NCBI RefSeq assembly: GCF_014646935.1
Contig: NZ_BMOF01000006.1
Coordinates: forward strand, 1-63,748
Reading direction: 5' to 3'
DNA: 63,748 bases
Source of the DNA: Calditerricola satsumensis
GTDB taxonomy: Bacteria > Bacillota > Bacilli > Calditerricolales > Calditerricolaceae
The notes beneath the pieces are model-generated. The model was not told where the DNA came from. It worked only from the letters and a program-made list of their open reading frames with translations, and did no database searches. The stretch's first letter is position 1, and each line of letters starts with the position of its first letter. The position numbers and the translations under genes are program-made. Below are positions 15,606 to 26,189 of this stretch, in pieces.

Positions 15606-16262
15606 ATGTTTGATTGGAGCATCATCGTCGCCTACGCGCCGCTGTATGCGGAGGGCTTTTTTCGCGCCGTCTCCATCACCGCGGTGTCGATCCTGATCGG
15701 CACCGTGCTCGGCATGTTTCTCGGCATGGGGCGCCTGTCGAAGCGCAAGTGGCTGCGCGCGCCCATTGTCACCTACGTCAACTTCATGCGTGGCACGCCG
15801 CTCCTGGTGCAGATCTTCATCATCCACTTCGCTCTCATCCCCACGCTGTTTGGCCAGTCCCTCGGTGTGTGGGTGTCCGGCATCACCGCCCTGAGCCTGA
15901 ACAGCGCCGCGTACATCGCCGAGATCTTCCGCGCCGGCATCCAGTCCATCGACCGCGGGCAGATGGAGGCGGCGCGGTCGCTCGGCATGCGCTACAGCCA
16001 GGCGATGCGCTACGTCATCCTGCCGCAGGCCTTCAAGCGCATGCTGCCGCCCCTTGGCAACGAGGCCATCATGCTGCTCAAGGATTCCTCGCTGCTCATG
16101 GTCATCTCCTTCCCGGAGCTGATGTACGCGTCCAAAACGGTGATGGGGGCCACGTCGCGGGCGTGGGAGCCGTACCTGACGGCGGCGGCGCTCTATTTGG
16201 TGGTCACCCTGCTTCTGGCGCGGCTCGTGTCAAAGCTGGAGGCGCGCTACTCGAACCAATAA
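15606..16262 (+). CDS. Amino-acid ABC transporter permease
   Basis: 218-residue polytopic membrane protein of the His/Glu/Gln/Arg permease family. Several hydrophobic segments are visible, with the family signatures FMRGTPLLVQIFIIHF and the EAA loop EAARSLGMRYSQAMRYVILPQA, which contacts the ATPase. The true start is ATG 15606 after GAGGAGGATGGGAG; an upstream open frame is non-coding. The ATPase partner gene that usually follows is missing: a terminator and a second binding-protein unit come instead. Confidence 0.93.
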   Translation: MFDWSIIVAYAPLYAEGFFRAVSITAVSILIGTVLGMFLGMGRLSKRKWLRAPIVTYVNFMRGTPLLVQIFIIHFALIPTLFGQSLGVWVSGITALSLNSAAYIAEIFRAGIQSIDRGQMEAARSLGMRYSQAMRYVILPQAFKRMLPPLGNEAIMLLKDSSLLMVISFPELMYASKTVMGATSRAWEPYLTAAALYLVVTLLLARLVSKLEARYSNQ

Positions 16263-16277
16263 GGCTGTTTGGGATCG

Positions 16278-16304
16278 CGCGGGGGAAGGCCCTCCGCGTT
16301 TTTT
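16278..16304 (+). terminator. Rho-independent terminator after the permease gene
   Basis: CGCGGGGG-AAGG-CCC-T-CCGCG, an 8-bp stem with one bulge, followed by six T residues. Confidence 0.85.
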
Positions 16305-16420
16305 GCATCCCAAGCAGGAAAGCGCCTTCAATTGATGGAATACTCGTATTAGAGGAAATCATCAAAACCAAGCAGCCTCGCGGGAGGAAGGGAGGGCGCA
16401 ACCGGCGGGCGAGCGGACCT

Positions 16421-16508
16421 TGTGGAAAACGGGGTTGTGGACAATGTGGACAAACCTGTGCATAACGGACGGCAAGGAGAATGGCCATGTGGAAAGCGGT
16501 GGGGATAA
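16421..16508. promoter_or_regulatory. Cluster of DnaA-box-like 9-mers (copy 2)
   Basis: TGTGGAAAA (16421), TGTGGACAA (16436), TGTGGACAA (16445, abutting), TGTGCATAA (16457, after 3 bases), TGTGGAAAG (16488), TGGGGATAA (16500). The arrangement 'abutting pair, 3 bases, TGTGCATAA, then TGTGGAAAG...GGGATAA' is the same as in copy 1. The rest of this 459-base gap holds a terminator, a small AATAC-TC-GTATT palindrome (16339-16350), a promoter and a leader. Confidence 0.6.
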
Positions 16509-16554
16509 GGTGGGAAAGATGTCGAAACGGGGTGGGTGATGTCGAAAATTGACG

Positions 16555-16583
16555 TTGATTTCTTATTCACGAACACGTATAAT
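16555..16583 (+). promoter_or_regulatory. SigA-type promoter of the second binding-protein gene
   Basis: TTGATT (16555-16560), 17 bases, TATAAT (16578-16583). About 130 bases of leader follow before the gene; no riboswitch-like fold was recognised in them. Confidence 0.75.
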
Positions 16584-16721
16584 CATTCGTAATTTGGCAT
16601 TTTCCCATTTAACGTGGTAATGTGCCGTTGCGTCGGGCCTTTCGCTGGAAAGCCGGCAAAGGGCGCAAGGCGCAGACGGGTGTAAGGGTGCCACAACACC
16701 TTCGGGACGAGGAGGGTCCAG

Positions 16722-17522
16722 ATGAACGCACTGCGCAGGTGGATAACCGGTTTCGCGCTGGCGGCGCTGGTGGTGACGGCGGCCGGCTGCGGGACGAAGG
16801 CGATCGACGCGGGACAGGCGGGGGGAGGCAGCAAGAAGACGATCGTCGTCGGCACCGACGCCGCCTATGCGCCCTTTGAGTACATCGACGCCAGCAACAC
16901 CATTGTCGGGTTCGACATCGACCTCATGAAGGCGATCGCCAAGGCGGCCGGCTTTGACGTGCAGTTTGTCAACACGGTGTGGGAGGGCATTTTCATCACC
17001 CTGCAGAACGGCGAGCGCGACGCCCTTATCTCGGCCATCACGATCACCGACGAGCGGAAGAAGACCATGGATTTTTCCGATCCGTATTTTGAGGCCACCC
17101 AGCTGATCGCCGTTCCGGAGAACGCCGACGTGACCAAGTTTGAGGACCTGAAGGCGAAGAATCTCCGCGTCGGGGTGCAGACCGGCACGACGGGCGACGT
17201 GGCCGTCAGCAAGCTGCTCGGCAAGACGTCGCCGAACATCAAGCGCTACGATACGACGCCGCACGCCCTGCAGGCGCTGGCCATCGGGGAAGTGGACGCC
17301 GTGGTGGCGGACAACGCGGTGGTGCTCCACTACATCCAAAGCAACCCCAACGCCAAATTCAAGGTTGTCTCCGACCCGTCGTTCCCCAAAGAGCACTACG
17401 GCATTGCCGTGAAGAAAGGGAACAAGGAGCTGCTCGACAAGATCAACCAGGGTCTGAAGGCGATCAAGGCGAACGGCCAGTACGACGAAATTTACCAGAA
17501 GTATTTCGGGACAAAGAAATAA
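16722..17522 (+). CDS. Amino-acid ABC transporter solute-binding lipoprotein (copy 2, no permease)
   Basis: 266-residue paralogue of the protein at 14646. Lipobox TAAGC after a signal peptide. Shared landmarks include YAPFEYIDASN, GFDIDLMKAIAKAAGF, TITDERKKTMDFSDPYFEA, LLGKTSPNIKRYDT, VADNAVVLHYI and AVKKGNKELLDKIN. No permease or ATPase gene follows, so it probably feeds the upstream permease or a transporter encoded elsewhere. Differences near the pocket (T for S in VGTDAAYAPFEY; W-E-G-I for W-E-V-L) may change specificity. Confidence 0.92.
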   Translation: MNALRRWITGFALAALVVTAAGCGTKAIDAGQAGGGSKKTIVVGTDAAYAPFEYIDASNTIVGFDIDLMKAIAKAAGFDVQFVNTVWEGIFITLQNGERDALISAITITDERKKTMDFSDPYFEATQLIAVPENADVTKFEDLKAKNLRVGVQTGTTGDVAVSKLLGKTSPNIKRYDTTPHALQALAIGEVDAVVADNAVVLHYIQSNPNAKFKVVSDPSFPKEHYGIAVKKGNKELLDKINQGLKAIKANGQYDEIYQKYFGTKK

Positions 17523-17628
17523 AGTTGTCGGCCTTCCCCGTTCAGGGGGGAGCGGGGCGATCTGTGGGGCTCGGGGCGGCTGACGGTGGCTGCGGGCGGG
17601 TTTGCGAAAAATGTTTTGGCGATTTTTG

Positions 17629-17657
17629 TTGACTCTCCCTCGGCTACGTGGTATACT
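17629..17657 (+). promoter_or_regulatory. SigA promoter of the cold-shock gene
   Basis: TTGACT (17629-17634), 17 bases, TATACT (17652-17657). It leaves a leader of roughly 50 bases before the start codon. Confidence 0.85.
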
Positions 17658-17712
17658 ACAATCAAGTGGGGTCGCCCTCACGAAAATTTTGAGAAGGAAA
17701 GGATTGTGTTTC

Positions 17713-17913
17713 ATGCAAGGTCGAGTCAAATGGTTTAACGCGGAGAAGGGTTACGGGTTCATCGAGCGCGATGATGGCGGCGACGTGTTCGTGCACTACA
17801 CCGCCATCCAAGAAGAAGGGTTCCGGACGTTGGAAGAAGGGCAACTCGTCCAATTTGACATCGTGGAGGGCCCCCGCGGACCGCAAGCGGCCAACGTCGT
17901 CAAATTGCGCTAA
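17713..17913 (+). CDS. csp: Cold-shock protein (CspA/CspB family)
   Basis: 66-residue single OB-fold RNA chaperone. Both RNA-binding motifs are present: [10 protein letters not shown] (RNP1) and DVFVHYTAI (RNP2). It starts at ATG 17713 after GGAAAGGA; the longer open frame upstream is leader. It is a monocistronic gene with its own strong promoter and terminator. Confidence 0.97.
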   Translation: MQGRVKWFNAEKGYGFIERDDGGDVFVHYTAIQEEGFRTLEEGQLVQFDIVEGPRGPQAANVVKLR

Positions 17914-17965
17914 GCGGTCGGAGTCCGTCAACCCGGAAACGTCGTGAAACGCGCGACGACACGAA

Positions 17966-17993
17966 ACCCTCGGGCGTGTTCCCGGGGGTTTTT
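17966..17993 (+). terminator. Rho-independent terminator after csp
   Basis: CCCTCGGG-CGTGTT-CCCGGGGG followed by TTTTTC; one T-G pair in the stem. Confidence 0.85.
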
Positions 17994-18046
17994 CATTTTG
18001 AGATGCCACGATTTTGTTAAGGTTTGCGGAAGCCGAAAGCAGGATT

Positions 18047-18075
18047 TTGGGCCTTCGAACCGGAATAGGTATGGT
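18047..18075 (+). promoter_or_regulatory. Possible hpf promoter
   Basis: TTGGGC (18047-18052), 17 bases, TATGGT (18070-18075). A weak SigA-like match. In B. subtilis hpf (yvyD) is driven by SigB and SigH, and no clear motif for either was found here. Confidence 0.3.
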
Positions 18076-18099
18076 ACATGGGGAAAGGAGGATCTGGCG

Positions 18100-18654
18100 A
18101 TGCGGTTCAACGTCCGCGGCGAAAACCTCGAGATCACGCCTGCCCTTCGGGAGTACGCGGAGAGGAAGGTGAGCCGGCTCAAGCGCTATTTTGCCGACGT
18201 GCCCGATTTGGACGTGCAGATCACCATGCGCGTCGTGAGGGAGGCGCACACGGTGGAGGTGACCCTTCTCCTTCCGCGCCTGCTGCTGCGCGCCGAGGAG
18301 ACCAGTGCCGACATGTATTCGTCGATCGACTTGGTCGTCGACAAGCTGGAGCGGCAAATTCGCAAGTACAAAACCAAGATTTACCGAAAATTCAGACAAG
18401 ACGGCAGCCTGCGGGACCTCATCCGCGGCGCGGAGCCCGAAAACGGCCAGGCCTTCGAGGAGGAAGAGCTGGAGATCCCCATTGTCCGCGTGAAGCGGTT
18501 CAACCTAAAGCCGATGGACCCCGAGGAAGCCGTGCTGCAGATGAACCTCCTGGGCCACAACTTCTTCGTGTTTGCCAACGCGGAGAACCATCACGTGAAC
18601 GTCGTCTACCGGCGCAAGGACGGCACGTACGGGTTGATTGATCCAGAGGCGTAA
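18100..18654 (+). CDS. hpf: Ribosome hibernation promoting factor, long form
   Basis: 184 residues. Long HPF dimerises 70S ribosomes into inactive 100S particles in stationary phase. The N-terminal S30AE domain (MRFNVRGENLEITPALREYAERKVSRL...) and the C-terminal dimerisation domain (VRVKRFNLKPMDPEEAVLQM...NVVYRRKDGTYGLIDP) are joined by an acidic linker. The start is ATG 18100 after AAAGGAGGATC. In Bacilli it lies next to secA, as here. Confidence 0.96.
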   Translation: MRFNVRGENLEITPALREYAERKVSRLKRYFADVPDLDVQITMRVVREAHTVEVTLLLPRLLLRAEETSADMYSSIDLVVDKLERQIRKYKTKIYRKFRQDGSLRDLIRGAEPENGQAFEEEELEIPIVRVKRFNLKPMDPEEAVLQMNLLGHNFFVFANAENHHVNVVYRRKDGTYGLIDPEA

Positions 18655-18712
18655 TGAAAGCGCTTTGATCTCCGGTGCAAGCATGATCCGCTCCCCGGGC
18701 TTACGCCGGCTG

Positions 18713-18763
18713 TCCCGCTTCGGCGGGGCGGGCGGAAAGCCGAAGCGGGAGCATTTCTTTTTT
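18713..18763 (+). terminator. Rho-independent terminator after hpf
   Basis: Perfect 12-bp stem TCCCGCTTCGGC / GCCGAAGCGGGA around a 14-base loop, followed by GCATTTCTTTTTT. Confidence 0.9.
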
Positions 18764-18781
18764 CCTATTTAACGGATGCGA

Positions 18782-18790
18782 TGGTATAAT
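18782..18790 (+). promoter_or_regulatory. Extended -10 promoter of secA
   Basis: TGGTATAAT (TGn plus a perfect -10 at 18785-18790). The -35 position (18762-18767, TTCCTA) is weak, as is usual with extended -10 promoters. Confidence 0.7.
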
Positions 18791-18824
18791 ACCTGTTTAG
18801 AGGCGACAAGGGGTGATGCAACCC

Positions 18825-21344
<2,520 letters not shown>

Positions 21345-21460
21345 CGTCGCGTTTCCCCCGTCTCGCGCGTTTTCCGGTGCGCGCAAGGCGGCGCGTTTCC
21401 GGTAGCGCGATGAGGCGTTTGTTACCTATACTAATACCAAACACCGATCCAGGGGTGATG

Positions 21461-22601
21461 ATGGTGACGATCCTGTCCCTTGCCGAACTGAAGGCCGAGC
21501 TTTCCATCACAGCCAAGCGATTGGCGGAAATCAGGGGGTCTCTTTGACCTCCCTGGGAAGAAGGCGCGCATCGCTGCCCTTGAGGAACAGATGGCCGCTC
21601 CCGACTTCTGGGACGACAACGCTGCAGGCCAGAAGGTGATCGGCGAGCTGAATGCCCTCCGAAAGCAGGTGGAAACCCTCGAGGGGCTCCAGGCGACCTA
21701 TGACGACCTCGAGGTGATGGTGGAACTGGCCCAGGAGGAGGACGACGAGTCGCTCCTGCCGGAAATCGCCGAGGGCCTGGTCAAGCTGAAGGAGAAGCTC
21801 ACCCAGTTTGAGCTGGAGCTGCTCCTGAATGGCCCCTACGACAAGAACAACGCCATTGTGGAGATCCATCCGGGTGCCGGCGGGACGGAATCGCAGGACT
21901 GGGCGTCGATGCTCCTGCGCATGTACACCCGCTGGGCGGAGGACAAGGGGTACGAGGTGGAGACCCTCGACTACCAGCCCGGCGAGGAAGCGGGCATCAA
22001 GAGCGTGACGCTGCTCATCAAGGGGCACAACGCCTACGGCTACCTGAAGGCGGAGAAGGGCGTGCACCGGCTGGTGCGCATCTCCCCCTTCGACGCGGCG
22101 GGCCGCCGCCACACGTCCTTCGTCTCCGTCGACGTGATCCCGGAGATGGACGACGACGTGGAGGTCGAGATCCGGCCCGAAGACCTGCGCATCGACACGT
22201 ACCGCTCGAGCGGCGCCGGCGGCCAGCACGTCAACAAGACGGAGTCGGCCGTGCGCATCACCCACCTGCCGACGGGCATCGTGGTGACGTGCCAGTCGGA
22301 GCGCTCGCAGATCCAGAACCGCGAGCGAGCGATGAAGATTCTCAAGGCGCGGCTGCTCGAGCTGAAACGCCAGGAGCAGGAGAAGCAGCTGGCCGAGCTG
22401 CGCGGCGAGCAGAAGGAGATTGCGTGGGGCAACCAGATCCGCTCCTACGTCTTCCACCCCTACACGCTGGTGAAGGACCATCGCACCGGTGTGGAGGTGG
22501 GGAACGTGCAGGCGGTGATGGACGGGGAGATCGACGTGTTCATCGACGCGTACTTGCGCCAGCAGGTGCAGAAGCGTGAAGCCGGCGGCCAAGGCGCGTA
22601 G
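21461..22601 (+). CDS. prfB: Peptide chain release factor 2, expressed by programmed +1 frameshift
   Basis: RF2 releases peptides at UGA and UAA codons. The gene is in two frames: 21461-21544 (28 codons ending EIRGSL) and 21546-22601 ([12 protein letters not shown]... to the stop), giving 379 residues. The shift occurs at CTT-TGA-C. The catalytic GGQ lies in [17 protein letters not shown]. The stop-codon-recognition region and the [13 protein letters not shown]-like segment ([13 protein letters not shown]) are intact. The start is probably ATG 21461; adjacent ATG 21458 and GTG 21464 are possible. It follows secA as in B. subtilis. Confidence 0.96.
21533..21548 (+). promoter_or_regulatory. prfB +1 frameshift site
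   Basis: An internal Shine-Dalgarno-like AGGGGG (21533-21538), 3 bases, then CTTTGAC with the in-frame TGA at 21545-21547. Low RF2 slows termination at this UGA and lets the ribosome slip, an autoregulatory loop conserved across bacteria. Confidence 0.95.
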
Positions 22602-22625
22602 CGCGGTCGCGCCGATTGCGGCGGG

Positions 22626-23570
22626 ATGAAAGGACCGCGCATAACGGAGGAAACCAGGCGTAGGATGAACCAGGTGATGGGGCAACACGTTCGGCACAAC
22701 CGTCGCCGTGGGCGAGCGACCGGATCGCGCACGAAAGTGGCCGAATACGGCCTGTTAACCGCGGGGGCCTTCCTCGTGGCCTTGGCCTTCAACCTCTTTT
22801 TAAACCCCAACGGCATCGCCACGGGGGGCGTGAGCGGGATCAGCACGATTGTGGAAGCCGTGTTCGGCGTGCGTCCGGCCCTCACGCAGTGGGCGCTCAA
22901 CGTCCCCCTCTTTCTCGCCGGCGTGCGCATCCTGGGAGGCCAATTTGGTTTCAAGACGCTGTACGGCACCCTTGTCCTGCCGCTCTTTGTGCTCCTCACC
23001 GATTCCCTTCCGCCGCTCACCCGCGATCCGCTGCTGGCGGCGGTGTTCGGCGGCGTGGGGGTGGGGATCGGCCTGGGGCTGGTGTTCAAGGCCCGCGCCT
23101 CGACGGGCGGCACCGATGTGGCGGCGCAGATCCTGCACAGGTTCACCCGCTGGTCCTTAGGGCTGTGCATTTTGCTCATCGACGGCCTGGTGGTGCTCAC
23201 GGCCGGGGTGGTGTTTGGACCCGAAGGTGCGCTCCACGCGCTTGTGGGCCTGTTTGTGACCGGGAAGACGATCGACCTCGTGCAGATGGGGCTGGGGTAC
23301 GCCAAGATGGGCCTCATCATCTCCCGGCGCGAAGAGGCGATCCGCCAGGCCATCCTGCATGAGCTCGATCGCGGCGTGACGCGCATCCACGCTGTGGGCG
23401 GCTACTCGGGCCATGAGCGGCCCCTCCTCCTGTGTGTGGTCCATTGGCGCGAGGTGGCGAAGCTGAAGGAATTGGTGGCACGGATTGACCCGGAGGCCTT
23501 CGTCATCGTGACCGAGGTTCACGAGGTGCTCGGCGAAGGGTTTCAAGCCCTCGCCGGATTCAAACGATAA
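22626..23570 (+). CDS. yvjA: YitT-family membrane protein (YvjA-like)
   Basis: 314-residue protein with about five hydrophobic segments in the N-terminal two thirds (for example FLVALAFNLFLNPNGIATGG and LAAVFGGVGVGIGLGLVF) and a soluble C-terminal DUF2179 domain (GLIISRREEAIRQAILHELDRGVTRIHAVGGYSG). The STGGTDVAAQIL motif is typical of the family. B. subtilis yvjA has the same position after prfB. Function unknown; transport of a small solute is often suggested. The start is uncertain: ATG 22626 or ATG 22665 (GGAGG 14 bases before the latter). Confidence 0.9.
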   Translation: MKGPRITEETRRRMNQVMGQHVRHNRRRGRATGSRTKVAEYGLLTAGAFLVALAFNLFLNPNGIATGGVSGISTIVEAVFGVRPALTQWALNVPLFLAGVRILGGQFGFKTLYGTLVLPLFVLLTDSLPPLTRDPLLAAVFGGVGVGIGLGLVFKARASTGGTDVAAQILHRFTRWSLGLCILLIDGLVVLTAGVVFGPEGALHALVGLFVTGKTIDLVQMGLGYAKMGLIISRREEAIRQAILHELDRGVTRIHAVGGYSGHERPLLLCVVHWREVAKLKELVARIDPEAFVIVTEVHEVLGEGFQALAGFKR

Positions 23571-23582
23571 GGGGAGGCGGAT

Positions 23583-24476
23583 ATGATCCGGCACATCCCG
23601 ACGGTGTACGGTGAGGCGCTGGTGGACGTGGCGCGGCGGATGCCGTCGCTGGTGGTGATCGCCGCGGAAGGCGCGCAGCCGCTTGTGGAACCCTTTGCCC
23701 GGGTGTTTCCCGACCGCACCTTTCGCGTGGCGACCGGCGGCGTCAACGCCCTGACCATGGCCGCCGCGCTGGCGCTGTGCGAAAAGACGCCGGTGGTGTT
23801 CACGGCGCAGACGCTGCGGTTTTGGTGGCCGCCCGAATGGCGCGTCGCGGCAGCCCCGATCAAGGTGGTCCGCGTCCTGGACGCGGACGACCCTGGGGAG
23901 CATGCTGCCGGTGCGGAGGAGCTGGCCCTCGTGCGCACCTGGCCGGACGGTGCGGCGGTGATTCCGGCGGACGAGGCCGAGGCGCGGGCAGCCTTGGAGG
24001 AGGCGGTGACGCGGCCCGTTTTCGTGTACCTCCGCCTTGATGTGGGCGAGCTGCCTGCGCGCGTGCCGGAGCTGGCCAACGCGCCCTTCCGCTGGGGGCA
24101 GGGGGTCCTCCTGCGCCCGGGCGGCGAGGTGCTGCTTTGCGCCACCGGTGTGGCCGTGCGGGCCGCGCTGGCGGCGGCGGAGCAGCTTGCGGCCGACGGT
24201 TTGCCGGCCGCCGTGCTCCACCTGCCCGCTGTGCAGCCCCTCGACGAGGCGCGTCTTGTCGAGGCGGCTCGGCCGGTCAAGGGCGTCGTCACGGTGGAGC
24301 CGGCCAGCGCCCGCGGCGGCCTGGGCAGCGCCATCGCCGAATGCCTCGCCGCACGCCTCCCCAAGCGGGTGCACCGCGTCGGGATGGCCGATGTGTACGC
24401 CGAAACGGGGGCGCGGGAGGAGGACGCCGTCGTCGCGCGCCTTGTGCAAGTCGCCCGCCAGATCGGGGCAAACTAG
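23583..24476 (+). CDS. Transketolase C-terminal-half-like protein, orphan and probably non-catalytic
   Basis: 297 residues resembling the C-terminal half of split transketolases (PYR domain plus C-terminal domain). The PYR domain matches in outline (VVIAAEGAQPLVEPFARVFP, FRVATGGVNALTMAAALAL), but where these enzymes have G-I-A-E-Q with the catalytic glutamate it reads G-G-V-N-A. The C-terminal domain looks ordinary (VLLCATGVAVRAALAAAEQL, VVTVEPASARGGLGSAIAE). The TPP-binding N-terminal half is not next to it. It lies between yvjA and cccB, where B. subtilis has nothing similar. Ligand binding without catalysis is one possibility. Confidence 0.65.
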   Translation: MIRHIPTVYGEALVDVARRMPSLVVIAAEGAQPLVEPFARVFPDRTFRVATGGVNALTMAAALALCEKTPVVFTAQTLRFWWPPEWRVAAAPIKVVRVLDADDPGEHAAGAEELALVRTWPDGAAVIPADEAEARAALEEAVTRPVFVYLRLDVGELPARVPELANAPFRWGQGVLLRPGGEVLLCATGVAVRAALAAAEQLAADGLPAAVLHLPAVQPLDEARLVEAARPVKGVVTVEPASARGGLGSAIAECLAARLPKRVHRVGMADVYAETGAREEDAVVARLVQVARQIGAN

Positions 24477-24519
24477 CGCTATGAAAGGGGACATCCCGAT
24501 TTGGAAGGAGGGCGAGTCC

Positions 24520-24879
24520 ATGCGCAATGGCAGGCGCGTTGCACGCCGCGTGCTGGTGGGCATGGCCCTTATGGCCATGCTGGTGGGGTGCCGGGCGGGC
24601 CAGGAACCGCAGCCCCCACAGGAAGCCACGCCCCAGCAGCCCGCGGCCGGCGGCTATGACGACGCCCGCGCGCAGGCCACGTACCGGCAAGCGTGCGCCT
24701 CGTGCCACGGGGCCAACCTGGAGGGCAGCGTCGGCCCGAACCTGCAAAAAGTGGGGGCGAAGTACAGCAAGGAGCAAATCCTTTCCATCATCCAGAACGG
24801 GCGGGGCCAGATGCCGGGCGGCCTCGTGAAAGGCGACGAGGCGGAGAACCTGGCAGCCTGGCTGGCCGACCGCAAATAG
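24520..24879 (+). CDS. cccB: Membrane-anchored cytochrome c551
   Basis: 119-residue lipoprotein c-type cytochrome. The lipobox MLVGC ends the signal peptide, followed by a Pro/Gln-rich linker and one heme site CASCH, with an axial-Met candidate in GRGQMPGGLV. Small lipid-anchored cytochromes of this type donate electrons to terminal oxidases. I start at ATG 24520 because AAGGAGGG precedes it; ATG 24481 is in frame. B. subtilis has cccB at this place, directly before ftsE. Confidence 0.93.
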   Translation: MRNGRRVARRVLVGMALMAMLVGCRAGQEPQPPQEATPQQPAAGGYDDARAQATYRQACASCHGANLEGSVGPNLQKVGAKYSKEQILSIIQNGRGQMPGGLVKGDEAENLAAWLADRK

Positions 24880-24912
24880 CGGGAAGGACGCGGAAGGATG
24901 GCGCATGTCGCG

Positions 24913-24948
24913 GAAGCCGATCGGTGACCGGTCGGCTTCTTTTTTTTC
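24913..24948 (+). terminator. Rho-independent terminator after cccB
   Basis: GAAGCCGATCGG-TGA-CCGGTCGGCTTC, a 12-bp stem with one T-G pair, then a run of T residues. Confidence 0.92.
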
Positions 24949-25030
24949 GCTGCACTCGTTTTTTTATGTAAGCGCTTTATCGCCGCCTCTGCCGTTTTCC
25001 GCGCCGTTTCACGGAAGAGGAAATTGGGGA

Positions 25031-25066
25031 TTGAATGACTATACCTTTGACCGTATAATAATGCAC
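25031..25066 (+). promoter_or_regulatory. SigA promoter of the arginine operon, with possible ArgR sites
   Basis: TTGAAT (25031-25036), 17 bases, TATAAT (25054-25059). TTGAATGACTATAC and GTATAATAATGCAC, which overlap the -35 and the -10, each partly resemble ArgR boxes (TGAAT-N4-ATTCA type). Repression by arginine is expected by analogy. Confidence 0.65.
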
Positions 25067-25114
25067 ATGAACCCGCTCCGAGACACGGGTGGCGACGGGG
25101 AGGAGGGGAAGGCG

Positions 25115-26149
25115 ATGCGCGTGGCCATTTTGGGCGCGACCGGATACGGGGGAGCGGAGCTCGTTCGCCTGCTGCGCCGCCATCCCGAGGTGACGATCAC
25201 GGCGGTGTACGGCCATTCCCAAAGCGGTAAGCCGCTGGCGGAGGTCTTTCCTCATTTGATGGATGTCGACGTCGAAGTCGAGCCGTTTGACGCATCCGAC
25301 GCGGCGGCGCGGGCCGACGTGGTGTTCACGGCCACGCCGGCGGGCGTCAGCCACACGGTGATTCCCGCTCTGCTGGAGCGGGGCGTGCGCTGCATCGATT
25401 TGTCCGGCGATTTCCGGCTGAAGCGCCGCGAGACGTACCGCCAGTGGTACGGTAAGGAGACGGCCGAGGAGGCGCTCCTTGCGCGGGCGGTGTACGGGCT
25501 CGCGGAGTGGTTCGCCGACGCGGTGCGCGGTGCCGACCTGGTGGCCAATCCGGGCTGCTATCCGACGGCGACGCTCCTTGGCCTCCTGCCGCTGGTGAAG
25601 GAGGGTCTCGTCGAGGACGACGACATTGTCGTCGACGCCAAGTCCGGCGTGTCGGGGGCGGGGCGATCGCCGGGGCTTGCCACCCATTTCAGCGAGGTGA
25701 ACGAAAACCTCACCGCCTACAAGATCGGCGTGCACCAGCACATCCCGGAGATGGAGCAGACCGTGACGGCGGTGACGGGTCGGGCGGTGCGCCTCACCTT
25801 CATCCCGCATCTCGTGCCGATGACCCGCGGGATTTTGGCCACGATCTACGCCCGGGCCAAGGCGGGCGTGACGGAACGCCACCTGCGCGAGGCCCTGGTT
25901 GCGGCATACGCCGACAAGCCCTTTGTGCGGGTGCGCCCCGCCGGCGTGGTGCCGCGCACGAAGGACGTGTACGGATCAAACTATTGCGATCTGAATGCCT
26001 TTTTCGACGCGCGAACGGGCCGCGCCGTTGTCGTGGCGGTCATCGACAACCTGGTCAAGGGCGCGGCGGGGCAGGCCGTGCAGAACCTGAACATGATGAT
26101 GGGCTGGCCGGAAACCCTCGGCCTCGACCTGGGCCCGGTGTTCCCGTAA
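25115..26149 (+). CDS. argC: N-acetyl-gamma-glutamyl-phosphate reductase
   Basis: 344 residues; NADPH-dependent step 3 of arginine synthesis. The Rossmann motif ILGATGYGGAELVRLLRRHP and the active-site Cys in VANPGCYPTATLLGLLPL are clear. The start is ATG 25115 after GGGAGGAGGGGAAGG; the open frame upstream is leader. It is the first gene of argCJBD-carAB-argF. Confidence 0.97.
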   Translation: MRVAILGATGYGGAELVRLLRRHPEVTITAVYGHSQSGKPLAEVFPHLMDVDVEVEPFDASDAAARADVVFTATPAGVSHTVIPALLERGVRCIDLSGDFRLKRRETYRQWYGKETAEEALLARAVYGLAEWFADAVRGADLVANPGCYPTATLLGLLPLVKEGLVEDDDIVVDAKSGVSGAGRSPGLATHFSEVNENLTAYKIGVHQHIPEMEQTVTAVTGRAVRLTFIPHLVPMTRGILATIYARAKAGVTERHLREALVAAYADKPFVRVRPAGVVPRTKDVYGSNYCDLNAFFDARTGRAVVVAVIDNLVKGAAGQAVQNLNMMMGWPETLGLDLGPVFP

Positions 26150-26189
26150 GTTCCCGCGATTCTCCATGGCGGAAGGACAGGTGGACGAC

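Noticed and set aside
21458-21548. prfB as a pseudogene because of the in-frame TGA
   Set aside because: AGGGGG plus CTTTGAC is the conserved programmed frameshift site and the downstream frame is intact.
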